DNA of 64,000 nucleotides from Bacillus sp. 7884-1 (GTDB lineage: Bacteria > Bacillota > Bacilli > Bacillales > Cytobacillaceae), in the NCBI RefSeq assembly GCF_002272245.1, contig NZ_NPDD01000056.1, positions 1-64,000 of the forward strand, given 5' to 3'. The notes below the pieces were generated by a model. It had not been told where the DNA came from. It saw nothing but the letters and a program-made list of their open reading frames with translations, and ran no database searches. How positions within the stretch are numbered: the stretch's first letter is position 1; each line of letters begins with the position of its first letter. The position numbers and the translations under genes were made by a program. This document shows, piece by piece, positions 33,787 through 44,247 of the stretch.

Positions 33787-34523
33787 TATGTATTCCCTCC
33801 TTCATTCACCTTCAATGACTCTAAAAATCGAATCCGGATAGGGTTATCATATGCGGGGATGGTAACCTCATGGGTTGGTTCTGAAATAACCAGCTTAAGG
33901 TTTTCAGTGAAAAATTCCTCTGTAGCTTTAGATGCTTTTATCCGATTGTATAGTTTTTCGGCTATTTCAATATTATCTACACCGACCTTAACTTCTATCG
34001 GTAAACTTGATATTGCATGACCATCAACTTTTGTTTCATTATTGATATCTCTTATAACCGTAGTATTGATAATTCTTTGACCATCTACTGATACGTACTT
34101 TGCGTCATACATATTTAATTCATTCAATAATCTTTTTAGCAGTTCAGGTGAAACATCCTTTGATACTGGTGTTCCTAATTGGATATCCTCCAAAATAGGT
34201 TGAATTTTCAACGTTAGACCTGGAACTTGTACTTCCGTCAATCCGGCCTCATTTTTCAATTCCTTTATCGTATCTCTTAAAGCCTGTTCCTTACTCTGCT
34301 TTTGCTTTGATTCATAGGCCAGTAATTTTTCTTCATTGGATCTAATTTCACTTACTAACTCCGATTGCAATTCTTTTTCTTGGAGCAAAGCCTCCCGCAG
34401 CTGCCACAAATCACGAGTATCGCGTTCGACAGGTTCCTTTACAGTTTGAAACTGAATGGCAATCATAAAACCAATTACTGTGGATATTGCAATAAAACTA
34501 ATATTATTTTTATGCTTGTCCAC
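33786..34523 (-). CDS. ylxX: DUF881 family protein YlxX
   Basis: This is the second of two adjacent DUF881 proteins. It has an N-terminal membrane anchor (about residues 8-26), a coiled coil (about 35-90), and the DUF881 domain with RLLNELNMYDAKYVSVDGQRI. The start is best placed at GTG 34523, where AAGGTG stands six bases upstream, giving 245 residues; a GTG three codons upstream lies too close to the site. The role is unknown; neighbours divIB, sbp and ftsA suggest a link to the division machinery. Confidence 0.87.
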   Translation of the reverse strand: MDKHKNNISFIAISTVIGFMIAIQFQTVKEPVERDTRDLWQLREALLQEKELQSELVSEIRSNEEKLLAYESKQKQSKEQALRDTIKELKNEAGLTEVQVPGLTLKIQPILEDIQLGTPVSKDVSPELLKRLLNELNMYDAKYVSVDGQRIINTTVIRDINNETKVDGHAISSLPIEVKVGVDNIEIAEKLYNRIKASKATEEFFTENLKLVISEPTHEVTIPAYDNPIRIRFLESLKVNEGGNT

Positions 34524-34574
34524 TTTTTTCACCTTACCTTTTAAAATTTATCTTTTCGTGGACATATTCAATAT

Positions 34575-35288
34575 CTATGAGTTTCCTAAAATGGGATTTA
34601 GGATAACTTCGTTCTGTTTTTCTAAAGTAAAGACAATATTATCGTTAACGAGTTGATCTTTCACACCACCGGTAAGGTTTAATGCAGATGTCAATACATC
34701 AGGGTCACCAATAGCTGTAATGACAAACGGTGCTGGATGTTGAATTCCATCAACCGTAATAACAGGTCCGTCACATAGTATATAAGACTGGCTTGTTAAT
34801 CTTTGGCCATTTATGGCAATGGCAGCAGCACCTGAGATGTAAAGTTCATTGATTACTTTAAAAACATGGTGTTCATGGACAAGATAGTTATTAATATTTT
34901 CTTCCTCTGGGTCATAGGCTCCATCTGATAACTGTACCATTACACCTTGTCCCTTAACCTTAACTTTCCCTAAGAACATTCGGTATTTCTCTGCATCTTC
35001 GGCAAGATTCAGATAGGCTTCCGCTTCTTTTGAAAGGTCTTTTTCGTTTTCTAGTACTTTCTCTTGCTTTTGGTTTAATTCCTTTTGTAATTTCCGATTC
35101 AATTCTTCAATTTCAATTAATTGATTTCTCAGGTCTAAGGTTTTTTCCCATTGTTTACTTGTTAAATTTGTATTTTTTTGATTTATTTCTTTTTGAGTAA
35201 AGTGATAAGAAAATGCAATCATAAACCCAAGAACAAGGCATACAAGGGATAAAATTACATGCTTACCCTTCACCTTTATCATTCTCAA
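34575..35288 (-). CDS. ylxW: DUF881 family protein YlxW
   Basis: This 237-residue protein has a hydrophobic anchor at residues 10-27, a coiled coil at about 45-100, and the DUF881 domain with NELYISGAAAIAINGQRLTS. It is a paralogue of the next gene, ylxX. The start is a TTG at 35288 with GGAGG nine bases upstream; an ATG two codons later is the alternative. It overlaps divIB by 26 bases, indicating coupled translation. Confidence 0.87.
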   Translation of the reverse strand: MRMIKVKGKHVILSLVCLVLGFMIAFSYHFTQKEINQKNTNLTSKQWEKTLDLRNQLIEIEELNRKLQKELNQKQEKVLENEKDLSKEAEAYLNLAEDAEKYRMFLGKVKVKGQGVMVQLSDGAYDPEEENINNYLVHEHHVFKVINELYISGAAAIAINGQRLTSQSYILCDGPVITVDGIQHPAPFVITAIGDPDVLTSALNLTGGVKDQLVNDNIVFTLEKQNEVILNPILGNS

Positions 35289-36063
35289 TTTCTGATTCCT
35301 CCGATTCGTCCGCTTTCAATTCATAGGCTTTAAAATATGAACCTACCTCTAAATCGATAATACCCTTTTTGTTAGGATCTAACTGGCTAATGATTGAAGG
35401 ATAATGAATCATTTTTTCCGAAAAACTTCGTAATGTGGCACTTACTTCAAAACCATCATTCATAAATAAAGAAATATGATATTGATCCGTTTTTTTCGGG
35501 GTATAGTGTACTTCAGAGATTGCGTTTAGAACTTCATCCGGAAGCTCTTCAAGAGCAGAGACCATTTCTTTAAGGATAGCTCCCTCTTTAAATTTAAAAA
35601 GTATGGGTGCACTGACAGGTATTTCAGACACTTCCCTATCCTTAAGGATTTTTCCGTTTTCCATAACAGGGTAATAGGAGTTATCCGACTCGAGATAAGC
35701 AATTTTTTTTCGTTCCTCAATCTCAATCATTACTGTATTTGGCCATACAATTTTAACCTTTGCCTCTTTAATAACATTCACCTTTTGGAGATTTAATGCA
35801 ATTGAATCTTTCTTTACACTCCAAATATTTGTTTTTTTTGATAAATGACTGGTACTGATTATTTCATTTGTTGACAGTAAATCATTTCCCTTAATGGTTA
35901 TCTTTTTAACATGACTTAATGGCGACTGTACATATGCAACGACGGCAATCATGGTAAAGAACAAAAATAGAAGAATAATGAGCCTTCTGTTGGCTTTACG
36001 ACGTCTTTGCTCTTTAAGCTTAGGAATTCGGTCCTCAAGAGCGACAATCTTACCTTTATCCAT
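35263..36063 (-). CDS. divIB: Cell division protein DivIB (FtsQ)
   Basis: DivIB (266 aa) is a bitopic membrane protein of the divisome that stabilises FtsL and DivIC. A basic cytoplasmic tail (LKEQRRRKANRR) precedes the membrane helix (about residues 28-47), then a POTRA domain (VKKITIKGNDLLSTNEII) and the beta domain. The acidic C-terminal tail is typical. The ATG at 36063 has GGAGGG six bases upstream. It leads the divIB-ylxW-ylxX-sbp group. Confidence 0.93.
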   Translation of the reverse strand: MDKGKIVALEDRIPKLKEQRRRKANRRLIILLFLFFTMIAVVAYVQSPLSHVKKITIKGNDLLSTNEIISTSHLSKKTNIWSVKKDSIALNLQKVNVIKEAKVKIVWPNTVMIEIEERKKIAYLESDNSYYPVMENGKILKDREVSEIPVSAPILFKFKEGAILKEMVSALEELPDEVLNAISEVHYTPKKTDQYHISLFMNDGFEVSATLRSFSEKMIHYPSIISQLDPNKKGIIDLEVGSYFKAYELKADESEESEIENDKGEG

Positions 36064-36139
36064 ACACTTCCCTCCATTAAGAATAACGCTTAGCATGTCC
36101 TAAAAGAAAACCTATGATTTCTACCCGCTTTTCCTGCCT

Positions 36140-36174
36140 AAAAAGCGAAAACAACGGCACGAAAAATCATGCCG
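36140..36174 (-). terminator. Terminator-like hairpin in the divIB leader
   Basis: A 9 bp stem with one G-T pair (ACGGCATGA/TCGTGCCGT, loop TTTT; 36154-36174) is followed on the minus strand by TGTTTTCGCTTTTT. It lies downstream of a candidate promoter and upstream of divIB, so it either ends murB transcripts or attenuates divIB. Confidence 0.55.
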
Positions 36175-36215
36175 TCATTCATTTTCTCAGTTTTTTCCCA
36201 TATTTATAATGAGTA

Positions 36216-36224
36216 ATTATAACA
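36216..36224 (-). promoter_or_regulatory. Extended -10 promoter between murB and divIB
   Basis: TGTTATAAT on the minus strand is a perfect TATAAT with a TG extension. No good -35 is present. It would produce a transcript starting near 36209, before the terminator-like hairpin at 36154-36174. Confidence 0.5.
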
Positions 36225-36255
36225 CAAAATTTGTAATAAGTACGATTAATTCTTA

Positions 36256-37164
36256 TTACTTACGGCCAATAATTTCCACCTCAGTTTCCATTTTAATTCC
36301 ATATAAATGTAGAATTTTATCCTTAATATACTGAATTAAATCTAATACATCCTTGGCAGTTGCATTACCGGCATTTACAATGAAATTTCCGTGCATTTCT
36401 GAGATTTTTGCACCGCCAATTTGGAAACCTTTTAAGCCGGCTTCCTCAATTAATTTACCGGCATAATTTGGCAGAGGGTTACGAAAAATACTTCCTGCAC
36501 ACGGGAAATTCCACGGCTGTGTTTCTTTGCGATAATCTTTGTTTTTTTGCATTTTGGAAACAATAGCAGTCCTATCACCCATTGTCAGCTTAAATTCCGC
36601 TTCAAGTACGACACCAGGGCGTTTCTTTTGGAGGACAGAGGTCCTGTAGGTGAACTCCATTTTATCATTTGAAAGCCATTCAATGGACCCGTCTTCAAAC
36701 AATATATGCGCCCTTGTTAAAATCTTACTAATATCAGAGCCATGTGCTCCTGCGTTCATGTATACTGCTCCACCAACAGATCCTGGAATGCCGCTGGCAA
36801 ATTCAAGTCCAGACAAGCCCCTCTTCGAAATTAATGTCGATAAGCTGACTAAAGAATGTCCTCCTCCAACTGTAATAGTGGACTCATTAATGGAAAGATG
36901 GTTTAATCCAGAACCTAATCTTATTACCACACCTTCAATCCCTTTATCAGAAACAAGAAGATTTGATCCTCTGCCAATAGCTCTCCAAGGAAGTTGACGC
37001 TCCTTAATGAGGTTCATTACTTTTTGAATATTTTCCAATGATGATGGTTCAATAAAGAGATCAGCCGGACCTCCAATTTTCATTGTTGTATGCTGGGATA
37101 GCGGTTCATTTCTCTTCACTTTGCCAATATTTAATTCTTGAACTTCTGTAAATAATCCGTCCAT
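36256..37164 (-). CDS. murB: UDP-N-acetylenolpyruvoylglucosamine reductase
   Basis: MurB (302 aa) is the FAD enzyme that reduces UDP-GlcNAc-enolpyruvate to UDP-MurNAc with [31 protein letters not shown] and [18 protein letters not shown] form the FAD domain, and the catalytic serine lies in [10 protein letters not shown] use the ATG at 37164 with AGGGTG six bases upstream; a TTG seven codons earlier lacks a site. It follows murG, as in other Bacillus. Confidence 0.96.
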   Translation of the reverse strand: MDGLFTEVQELNIGKVKRNEPLSQHTTMKIGGPADLFIEPSSLENIQKVMNLIKERQLPWRAIGRGSNLLVSDKGIEGVVIRLGSGLNHLSINESTITVGGGHSLVSLSTLISKRGLSGLEFASGIPGSVGGAVYMNAGAHGSDISKILTRAHILFEDGSIEWLSNDKMEFTYRTSVLQKKRPGVVLEAEFKLTMGDRTAIVSKMQKNKDYRKETQPWNFPCAGSIFRNPLPNYAGKLIEEAGLKGFQIGGAKISEMHGNFIVNAGNATAKDVLDLIQYIKDKILHLYGIKMETEVEIIGRK

Positions 37165-37227
37165 TCCTATCACCCTATCTTTCAAAACAAACGTATAGTT
37201 TAAGTTTATGCTAAAAACTGTATTGGG

Positions 37228-38331
37228 CTACTTTTGTTTTCCTTGGACTAGCTGTTTCATAAGTTTATATAGCCTTTCAGCAGAGTCCGGTACCCCTAAA
37301 TTTTTTGCTTTTATTTTCATCATTTTTAGATTCTCTTGGTCTAACAGAATTTTATCTATATGTTGAATTAGACTTTTGCTATTTAAGTCTTTCTCGATAA
37401 GTAATTCTGCTGCTCCATGATCACTAAGTGACCTTGCATTTTTTTCTTGATGATTATTCGTAACATAAGGACTTGGCACGAGAATACTCGGAATTCCTAA
37501 TGAAGTGATTTCAGCAAGTGTCGTTGCACCGGCTCTTGAGACAACTAAGTCAATCCCTGCCAGAACCTCAGGCATGTTATGAATAAAAGGCTTTATCACT
37601 ACGTTTTTAGGATTCCCAACAAGTTCAGCTTCTTTTTGCACGTCGGCAAAATGCACATCCCCCGTAATATACAGTACTTGATAGGGCTTTTCACCAAATT
37701 CAGAGAGCGCCTTAACAACAGCATCATTTATGGGTCTTGCACCACGGCTGCCCCCGAAAATTAATACTGCTGGCATTGTCGTACTTAAGCCTGTCGAAAG
37801 TCTTCCTTTAATGCCATCTTGCCCAATGACTTCGGATGCCCGCGGGTTACCAGTAAAAACCACTTTTTCTTTTGGGAAATATTCTCGTGCTTCTTCAAAA
37901 CAAATAGCAATCTTGTTAACATATCTGCTTAAAAATTTATTTGTTAACCCAGGAACACTATTCTGCTCGTGGACAATGGTTGGAATTTTTAATTTAGCAG
38001 CTGCATATACAACGGGCCCACAGACATAACCACCTGTTCCAATTACAATATCAGGCTGGAATTCTTTTAGCATTTTTTTACTGTCCCTAGCACCTTTTAA
38101 GAATCTTAAAATCGTTTTGACATTATCTAAGGATAATTTTCTTTTGAATCCGGTAATATGGATAGATTTAAAAGGAATCTTTTCCCGAGGAACAATTGTA
38201 CTTTCCAACCCGCTCTTTGTCCCTATGTATAAAACTTGCGCATCCTTATTTTCTTTTTGTATTTCCCTTATGAATGCAAGAGCCGGATAAATATGTCCTC
38301 CAGTTCCACCGCCGCTTACTACTATTTTCAT
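37228..38331 (-). CDS. murG: UDP-GlcNAc:undecaprenyl-PP-MurNAc-pentapeptide transferase
   Basis: MurG (367 aa) adds GlcNAc to lipid I to form lipid II on the inner face of the membrane. The N-terminal glycine loop [16 protein letters not shown], the [11 protein letters not shown] motif and the C-terminal GT-B region with [11 protein letters not shown] are complete. Length is typical. It lies after spoVE, separated by a terminator and about 150 bp, so it may have its own promoter. Confidence 0.97.
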   Translation of the reverse strand: MKIVVSGGGTGGHIYPALAFIREIQKENKDAQVLYIGTKSGLESTIVPREKIPFKSIHITGFKRKLSLDNVKTILRFLKGARDSKKMLKEFQPDIVIGTGGYVCGPVVYAAAKLKIPTIVHEQNSVPGLTNKFLSRYVNKIAICFEEAREYFPKEKVVFTGNPRASEVIGQDGIKGRLSTGLSTTMPAVLIFGGSRGARPINDAVVKALSEFGEKPYQVLYITGDVHFADVQKEAELVGNPKNVVIKPFIHNMPEVLAGIDLVVSRAGATTLAEITSLGIPSILVPSPYVTNNHQEKNARSLSDHGAAELLIEKDLNSKSLIQHIDKILLDQENLKMMKIKAKNLGVPDSAERLYKLMKQLVQGKQK

Positions 38332-38448
38332 ATGCCCACCTCAAATTAAAAAATGCTTTACGCTCATTTCTTATCCTATCTTACTATAAAATTAACAGAA
38401 GGTAAGGATTGAAAAAAGAATGTTATCTAATTGTAAACTAACAAAAGA

Positions 38449-38482
38449 AATAAATAAAAAGACCCTGCCTCAAGAACAGGGT
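38449..38482 (-). terminator. Intrinsic terminator after spoVE
   Basis: ACCCTG pairs with CAGGGT (38462-38482, nine-base loop) just after the spoVE stop codon and is followed on the minus strand by CTTTTTATTTATTT. Confidence 0.75.
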
Positions 38483-38485
38483 AAA

Positions 38486-39586
38486 TTAATATCTAGAATA
38501 ACGGCTTATGTTTAATAAAACACCTATAGCCATCAACATTAAGGTTAGAGAAGATCCGCCATAACTCAGGAACGGAAGAGTGATTCCAGTAACAGGCATT
38601 AAACCAGTTACTACACCGACGTTTATCATAACTTGAATGGCGACCATTGAAATGATTCCAACTGCCAGAAAGCTTCCATACAAATCGGGTGCCCCTAAGG
38701 CAATACGAATTCCCCTCCATAACAACAGTGCAAATAAAAGCAGAATAAAGGAACCGCCAATAAAACCTAGTTCTTCTGCTAATATTGCAAAAATGAAGTC
38801 AGTTTGTGGTTCAGGTAAGTAAAAAAACTTCTGTCTGCTTTCACCTAGCCCAAGACCGAATAAGCCGCCTGGACCAATTGCATAGAGCGATTGGATAATT
38901 TGAAAACCACTCCCTAGCGGGTCTTGCCAAGGGTCTAAGAAAGAGGTGATCCTTTTTATCCTATAGGGAGCAGAAGCAATCAAACCGACAAATCCTGCTA
39001 ATCCTATTAAACCTAATAATGCAAAGTGTCCAACTCTAGCACCAGCAATAAATATCATAATTACACAGGTGCCAATCATTACAGTTCCAGTACCTAAATC
39101 TGGTTGGAGCATAATCAAGGCAAAGGCAACAAATACAAGACCTAAAGATGGCACCAGCCCTTTTTTAAAGGAGGTGATCAATTTCTGTCTCTCAGAAAGA
39201 AACTTCGCTAAAAAGGCAATCATAGCAAGCTTCATAAACTCTGATGGCTGAATGGAGAAGGCACCTACGCCAATCCAGCTCCGCGAGCCATTTCGAACAT
39301 TTCCAACCCCTGGAATGAGTACGAGTATTAGTAACACAAAGCAGGTTATCAAAATGACCTTTGACCACTCTCTCCATGTCCAATAATTAATATTCATGAT
39401 AAAAAACATGGCTGCAATCCCAACACCCGCAAATAGCGTTTGTCTCTTTGCAAAGAAGAACGAGTCATCGAATTTATATTCCGCCCATACCGCACTCGCA
39501 CTATAAACCATAATAAGCCCTACTGCCAATAACGTAAATGTACAAATTAATAATATAAAATCAGGAGTTGTTCTCTTTGTCGGCAC
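38486..39586 (-). CDS. spoVE: Stage V sporulation protein E (SEDS-family glycosyltransferase)
   Basis: SpoVE is the SEDS (FtsW/RodA) polymerase that works with SpoVD to build spore cortex peptidoglycan. The 366-residue protein has about ten membrane helices, with the early motif MVYSASAVWAEYKFDDSFFFAKRQ almost as in B. subtilis SpoVE, and NVGVVTGLMPVTGITLPFLSYGGSS near the end. The start is a GTG at 39586 with GAGGTG six bases upstream, which gives exactly the family length. Position between murD and murG, together with the sequence, argues for SpoVE rather than vegetative FtsW. Confidence 0.93.
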   Translation of the reverse strand: MPTKRTTPDFILLICTFTLLAVGLIMVYSASAVWAEYKFDDSFFFAKRQTLFAGVGIAAMFFIMNINYWTWREWSKVILITCFVLLILVLIPGVGNVRNGSRSWIGVGAFSIQPSEFMKLAMIAFLAKFLSERQKLITSFKKGLVPSLGLVFVAFALIMLQPDLGTGTVMIGTCVIMIFIAGARVGHFALLGLIGLAGFVGLIASAPYRIKRITSFLDPWQDPLGSGFQIIQSLYAIGPGGLFGLGLGESRQKFFYLPEPQTDFIFAILAEELGFIGGSFILLLFALLLWRGIRIALGAPDLYGSFLAVGIISMVAIQVMINVGVVTGLMPVTGITLPFLSYGGSSLTLMLMAIGVLLNISRYSRY

Positions 39587-39616
39587 ACCTAACACCTCGA
39601 ATAGCAAGTTTTAAGG

Positions 39617-39812
39617 CTTCGATAGATGTCCAGCTCCAGCGACTAGGAGCTCGGTGGAAAAAGAAAAATCGCTTTTTCCTCGGTCATAAGCCAATCCAAC
39701 GAGAAGGTTAAAGAACAACCTTCCCGTCGGCTCGTCTTATGCCTGTCGCTCCTGGGAAAAAATGAACTGCTTTTTTCCTTGACAAGTCGCTTCCGCTTTT
39801 CGTTGGACAAGC
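39617..39812 (-). repeat. Intergenic foldback repeat, copy A (long form)
   Basis: The whole spoVE-murD gap is a palindromic repeat. It shares a 22-base block (39728-39749) and a 16-base block (39682-39697) exactly with copy B at 54397-54519, in opposite orientation. Between the shared parts, both arms carry an extra A/T-rich segment (AGGAAAAAAG and GGAAAAAGCG types), so the foldback remains symmetric. The outer end contains AGCGGAAGCG, also found at 63490. No coding capacity is evident. Confidence 0.8.
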
Positions 39813-39814
39813 CC

Positions 39815-41167
39815 TTACTTAAGCTTATGCACCGCTTCGATAAAAATGTCTCCCCTGACTTCAAAACTTTTATATTGATCCCAGCTTGCACATGCAGGAG
39901 ATAACAAAATAACGTCACCTGGTTCTGAATATTCATAAGCAACAGGCACGGCCTTTTCAACATTATCGACAGTGTTAATTTGTTTTATTCCTGCTTCTAC
40001 CCCCACCCGCTGAATTTTCCCTGCAGTTTGACCAAAAGTAATTAATGCTTTTACATTTTTCAAATATGGTATTAGTTCATCAAATTCATTTCCACGGTCA
40101 AGCCCGCCGGCAAGCAGAATTATCGGATTCTTAAAAGCCTCTAACGCCGGGATAGTGGCAAGTATATTTGTTGCCTTTGAGTCATTATAAAACTTTCTAT
40201 CAGCAATTTCTGTAACGTACTGAAGACGGTGTTTAACCCCTGTGAACGTTCTAAGAACACTTATAATGGCATCATTCTTAACACCTGTTAACTTTGCAGC
40301 TGCCATTGCAGATAAGATATTTTCAAGGTTATGAACACCAGGAAGAGCTATTTCTTCTACTAACATTACTTTTTCGCCTTTAAAGCAAATCCAGCCCTCA
40401 TTAATGTAAGCACCTTCCGTAATCACGCGCTTTGTCGAAAATGGAATAGCAGCAGCCCGGGATTTTGCAGCAATTTCCACCACTTCCTGCTGATCTGCAT
40501 TATAAATAAAGTAATCTTCATCCGTCTGATTTTTGGTAATATTCGCTTTTGCTTTATAATACTCTTCTCTGTTTCCATGATAATCTATATGAGCATTATA
40601 CAAATTCGTAATAATGGCTATCTTAGGCTTGAATGTTTCTATTCCCATTAATTGAAAGGATGATAATTCGATAACGATATTATTTTCTGCCGTCGCTTCT
40701 TCCGCTACACCAGAAGCTACTGTTCCAATATTACCGGCAATTAAAGGCTTCTTATTACCCGCATTCAACATTTCAAAAATTAATGTTGTCGTGGTCGTTT
40801 TTCCATTTGTCCCGGTTATACCAATGAAAGGTGCTTCAGATATTTGGTAAGCAAGCTCCACCTCTGTTAAAACAGGTATCCCCTTCTCAATAGCGCCTTC
40901 AATGATAGGGTTTTGATACGGAATGCCGGGATTTTTAACGATAAGTTCGAATCCTTCATCGAGTAGTTCCACAGGGTGTTCACCACATATGACTTTAATA
41001 CCTTGCTCTAATAACCCTCGCGCCTCTGGATTTTCTGATAATGGTTTTTTATCATTTACTGTCACGAACGCTCCAAGTTTATGTAAAAGAGCAGCAGCCG
41101 TTACCCCGCTTTTTGCAAGTCCAAGGACGAGTATTTTTTTATGAATATACGTATTAATCTGCTTCAC
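39815..41167 (-). CDS. murD: UDP-N-acetylmuramoyl-L-alanine--D-glutamate ligase
   Basis: MurD (450 aa) adds D-glutamate to UDP-MurNAc-L-alanine. The N-terminal Rossmann-like domain ([14 protein letters not shown]), the ATP site [12 protein letters not shown] near residue 118 and the C-terminal ligase domain ([15 protein letters not shown]) are all present. It abuts mraY directly. The foldback repeat follows its stop codon. Confidence 0.97.
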   Translation of the reverse strand: MKQINTYIHKKILVLGLAKSGVTAAALLHKLGAFVTVNDKKPLSENPEARGLLEQGIKVICGEHPVELLDEGFELIVKNPGIPYQNPIIEGAIEKGIPVLTEVELAYQISEAPFIGITGTNGKTTTTTLIFEMLNAGNKKPLIAGNIGTVASGVAEEATAENNIVIELSSFQLMGIETFKPKIAIITNLYNAHIDYHGNREEYYKAKANITKNQTDEDYFIYNADQQEVVEIAAKSRAAAIPFSTKRVITEGAYINEGWICFKGEKVMLVEEIALPGVHNLENILSAMAAAKLTGVKNDAIISVLRTFTGVKHRLQYVTEIADRKFYNDSKATNILATIPALEAFKNPIILLAGGLDRGNEFDELIPYLKNVKALITFGQTAGKIQRVGVEAGIKQINTVDNVEKAVPVAYEYSEPGDVILLSPACASWDQYKSFEVRGDIFIEAVHKLK

Positions 41168-42142
41168 TTATAACCACACCTCAATATAGATACCTAGTAT
41201 CGCTAATATTAAACCAACACTCCAAAAAGTTACAACAACCTTCCATTCAGACCAACCAAGCAGCTCGTAGTGGTGATGGAGTGGACTCATCCGAAAAATC
41301 CTTTTCCCTGTTGTTTTAAAAGAGATAACCTGCAAAATAACCGACAAGGTTTCAATTACAAATACGCCGCCTATAATAACTAACAATAATTCCAACTTTG
41401 TTAAAATAGCTATGGTAGCAATCGCACCACCAAGGGCGAGTGACCCGGTATCACCCATAAACACCTTTGCAGGGTGAGCATTAAAAACTAGGAACCCTAA
41501 AACAGCCCCAGCTACAGCAACTGAAAAGATTGCCACTTCCATCTGCGATTGATTCCAAGCTAAGACAGCATAGGCACCAAAAGCTATCGCGGCCGTCCCT
41601 GAAAGTAATCCATCTAGTCCATCTGTCAAATTGACTGCATTTGAAAAGCCTACCAGCCAAAAAACAATGAAAAACACAAAAAACCAGCCTAATTCAATGG
41701 AGTAATCACTACCTGGGATCGTAATTTCCGTAGGAAAACCATTTTCTTTATAAACAAGATAAAAAATAACTGAAATAATAATTTGCCCTAAAAGCTTTTG
41801 TCTAGAGGTTAAACCTAAATTACGCTTTAATGCGACTTTGATAAAATCATCCAAAAATCCTAATAAACCAAATCCAAATGTTACTAGAATAAGTAAATAG
41901 GTTTTAACAGTTGGTTCAGAAAACTTTCCAGTCATGACAAGAGTAGTAATAATAATGGAAAATAAAATCATGATACCGCCCATCGTCGGTGTACCCGTTT
42001 TTACTTGATGGGATTTGGGACCTTCTTCCCTAATGCTTTGTCCAAATTTCAACCTTCTTAAGAAGGGAATAAAAATTGGAGAAAGCAATACGGTAATCAG
42101 GAAGCCCATTAAAATTGTGAAAAAAATAACTTGCTCCAGCAT
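41168..42142 (-). CDS. mraY: Phospho-N-acetylmuramoyl-pentapeptide transferase
   Basis: MraY (324 aa) transfers phospho-MurNAc-pentapeptide to undecaprenyl phosphate, forming lipid I. About ten membrane helices are seen, with the active-site aspartates in GFLDDFIKV and [12 protein letters not shown] and the HHHYELLGW loop near the C-terminus. The gene lies directly between the murF-like fragment and murD. Confidence 0.97.
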   Translation of the reverse strand: MLEQVIFFTILMGFLITVLLSPIFIPFLRRLKFGQSIREEGPKSHQVKTGTPTMGGIMILFSIIITTLVMTGKFSEPTVKTYLLILVTFGFGLLGFLDDFIKVALKRNLGLTSRQKLLGQIIISVIFYLVYKENGFPTEITIPGSDYSIELGWFFVFFIVFWLVGFSNAVNLTDGLDGLLSGTAAIAFGAYAVLAWNQSQMEVAIFSVAVAGAVLGFLVFNAHPAKVFMGDTGSLALGGAIATIAILTKLELLLVIIGGVFVIETLSVILQVISFKTTGKRIFRMSPLHHHYELLGWSEWKVVVTFWSVGLILAILGIYIEVWL

Positions 42143-42144
42143 TT

Positions 42145-42600
42145 TTACCCCCTCCTCTCTACATCATTATTCGAATTCTTCATAGCTATCTTTTCCAACA
42201 TTACAGCTATATCATATGTTTCTTTGTTTTCTTTGAGAAGTTTTTTATTTAAAAATGCGAAATCGGTCATATTCATTTTCTCTACTTTATCTCCGTCTAT
42301 TTTATCAAAATAAAATCGCAACAAATCTCGGACTCCTGAGGTTGGATTTTCAGTAAAAAAGATGGGAAAGTGATTGGGAGTATATCTCGGTATCTGTCTC
42401 TTTTTATCCCAAACTGCTGCAATGGCCCCATTTGCGATTGCATCTAAAAGTTCCCCTGAATCATCATTTAACGGTATAAATAAACCTCGTGTCTGCTCTC
42501 TGCCTGCATTGTCAGTGACCGTAAAATATAAATGATCCGCCTCTTTTATACCCTTAAACTCCGGGAATATTGCTACTAAATCATCAAAAGCTAAGTACAT
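42145..42600 (-). CDS. MurF N-terminal-domain-like protein without ligase domain
   Basis: This 151-residue protein looks like only the first domain of a Mur ligase of MurF type. [32 protein letters not shown] (about residues 36-66) corresponds to the DTR-x-GxLFIALxG ... A--GA-AAL pattern of MurF, and [13 protein letters not shown] to the helix before the ATP domain. The P-loop domain and the ligase C-terminal domain are absent. It lies three bases from both murE and mraY and so is co-translated with them. In other bacteria this exact place is held by murF. It may be a retained fragment with a new structural role. A true murF must exist elsewhere. The family call is by pattern reading and not certain. 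Confidence 0.75.
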   Translation of the reverse strand: MYLAFDDLVAIFPEFKGIKEADHLYFTVTDNAGREQTRGLFIPLNDDSGELLDAIANGAIAAVWDKKRQIPRYTPNHFPIFFTENPTSGVRDLLRFYFDKIDGDKVEKMNMTDFAFLNKKLLKENKETYDIAVMLEKIAMKNSNNDVERRG

Positions 42601-42602
42601 TT

Positions 42603-44063
42603 CTATCTCTCCTCGATAGCTTCCCGAGCAATGACTCGGTCATCAAAATCATAAACTTTACTGCCAATTATCTGGTATGTTTCGTGGCCTTTACCAGCGA
42701 TTAAGATTACATCTCCATCAGCAGCCTGGTTAATTGCCTTAACAATAGCCTCTTTTCTATCAGGAATGGTAATGTAGCTTTCCCCTGATACACCATTCTC
42801 CATATCTCTTAATATTGCTAAAGGGTCTTCACTTCTTGGGTTATCCGAGGTGAAAATAGGATCTGTACCATACCGACATGCAATTTCAGCCATCAATGGC
42901 CGCTTTGTTTTATCACGGTCTCCTCCACATCCTACTACTACAAAAACCCTTTTATTGGCAAAGCTTTGTATTGTTTTCAAGACATTTTCTAAGCTATCTG
43001 GTGTATGTGCATAATCCACTATAACTGTAAATTCTTGACCTGCATTTACGAGCTCGAATCTTCCGTCTACCCCTTTAACACTTTCGATAGAATCAATAAT
43101 TTCCACCATCGGAATATTTGAAACAAAGGCTGCAGCGATACTAGCCAAAACATTATAAACACTAAACTTCCCAATTAGCTGTATATTGATTGGATAACTC
43201 TTCTCTTTTATTACTATTTCAAAAGTAGTCCCACTAGAAGTCATCTTAATATTTCTAGCATGGAAATCTGCCTCATTATCAATTCCATACGTAACAACAT
43301 GGGCTGCTGTTGATTTGCGATATATTTCAGAAGCAGAGTCATCTGCATTTAAGATTGCATATTTGGGTTTATTAGGGTCAAAAGTATTTCCTAGCTGAGA
43401 AAATAATAAACTCTTAGCGTGCTTATAGTCGTCCATTGTTTTATGGTAGTCTAAATGATCTTGGCTGAGGTTTGTAAATACGGCTATATCATAGTCACAA
43501 CCATGTACTCTCCCCATATGTAAGGCATGTGATGAAACCTCCATTATTGCTGTATCTACACCAGCATCAAGCATTTGTTGGAAACCCTTTTGAAGGATTA
43601 AACTTTCTGGTGTTGTATTTTTCGTTTCAATCTTCTGGCTGCCTATTTTTGTATACATGGTTCCTATTAATCCCGTACTCCGATTTACATCAGAAAATAT
43701 TTTTTCGATTAGATGACTGGTGGTTGTTTTCCCGTTAGTCCCTGTGATTCCGATTAAATGTAGTTTTTTTGTTGGATGGTTATAAAAAGCATCAGCTAAT
43801 ACTGCCATCGCCCTAGTTGTATCATTAACGATTATGACGGGTACAGAAAGGGGAAGTGCGCGCTCAGCTAGCACTGCGGCAGCTCCATTATTCACTGCGG
43901 ATTCCGCATAATCATGTCCATCGACGGTATATCCTTTAATACAAATAAATAAACTTCCCTTTTGCACCTTGCGATTGTCGTTTTCAATCGACGAAATCTC
44001 AGCATCAGTTCCTTGATAAGGAACAAGGAGGTGCAAATGTTGAAGTAAATCATGTAATTTCAT
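42603..44063 (-). CDS. murE: UDP-N-acetylmuramoyl-L-alanyl-D-glutamate--2,6-diaminopimelate ligase
   Basis: MurE (486 aa) adds the third residue of the peptidoglycan stem. The ATP-binding motif is [12 protein letters not shown] (about residue 110), and the specificity motif DNPR in [10 protein letters not shown] indicates meso-diaminopimelate rather than lysine. The N-terminal uridine-binding domain is complete. The Bacillus-type order spoVD-murE is kept, with a terminator between them. Confidence 0.97.
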   Translation of the reverse strand: MKLHDLLQHLHLLVPYQGTDAEISSIENDNRKVQKGSLFICIKGYTVDGHDYAESAVNNGAAAVLAERALPLSVPVIIVNDTTRAMAVLADAFYNHPTKKLHLIGITGTNGKTTTSHLIEKIFSDVNRSTGLIGTMYTKIGSQKIETKNTTPESLILQKGFQQMLDAGVDTAIMEVSSHALHMGRVHGCDYDIAVFTNLSQDHLDYHKTMDDYKHAKSLLFSQLGNTFDPNKPKYAILNADDSASEIYRKSTAAHVVTYGIDNEADFHARNIKMTSSGTTFEIVIKEKSYPINIQLIGKFSVYNVLASIAAAFVSNIPMVEIIDSIESVKGVDGRFELVNAGQEFTVIVDYAHTPDSLENVLKTIQSFANKRVFVVVGCGGDRDKTKRPLMAEIACRYGTDPIFTSDNPRSEDPLAILRDMENGVSGESYITIPDRKEAIVKAINQAADGDVILIAGKGHETYQIIGSKVYDFDDRVIAREAIEER

Positions 44064-44185
44064 AATCTCAATTCCTCTCTTGCCTTTTGCAAAATCAACA
44101 ATTTTTTACATAAAAATTTCTCTTAAAAAGATTCACCTTATTTTACAGCAAAACAAAGTAGAATGCCATTTATCCTTTAGTTTTT

Positions 44186-44222
44186 CAAAAAAAACAGGCG
44201 GCGGAAATCATTCCGGCCGCCT
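44186..44222 (-). terminator. Intrinsic terminator after spoVD
   Basis: A GC-rich stem of 11-12 bp with one bulge (AGGCGGCCGGAA/TTCCGCCGCCT, 44196-44222, four-base loop) follows spoVD and is trailed by TTTTTTTT on the minus strand. Confidence 0.9.
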
Positions 44223-44247
44223 AACAAAGAAATTTTTTACACTATCT

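Noticed and set aside
39643-39963. 106-codon frame spanning repeat copy A and the end of murD
   Set aside because: Its coding would rest on the palindromic repeat and a different frame of murD; no homology is recognisable.
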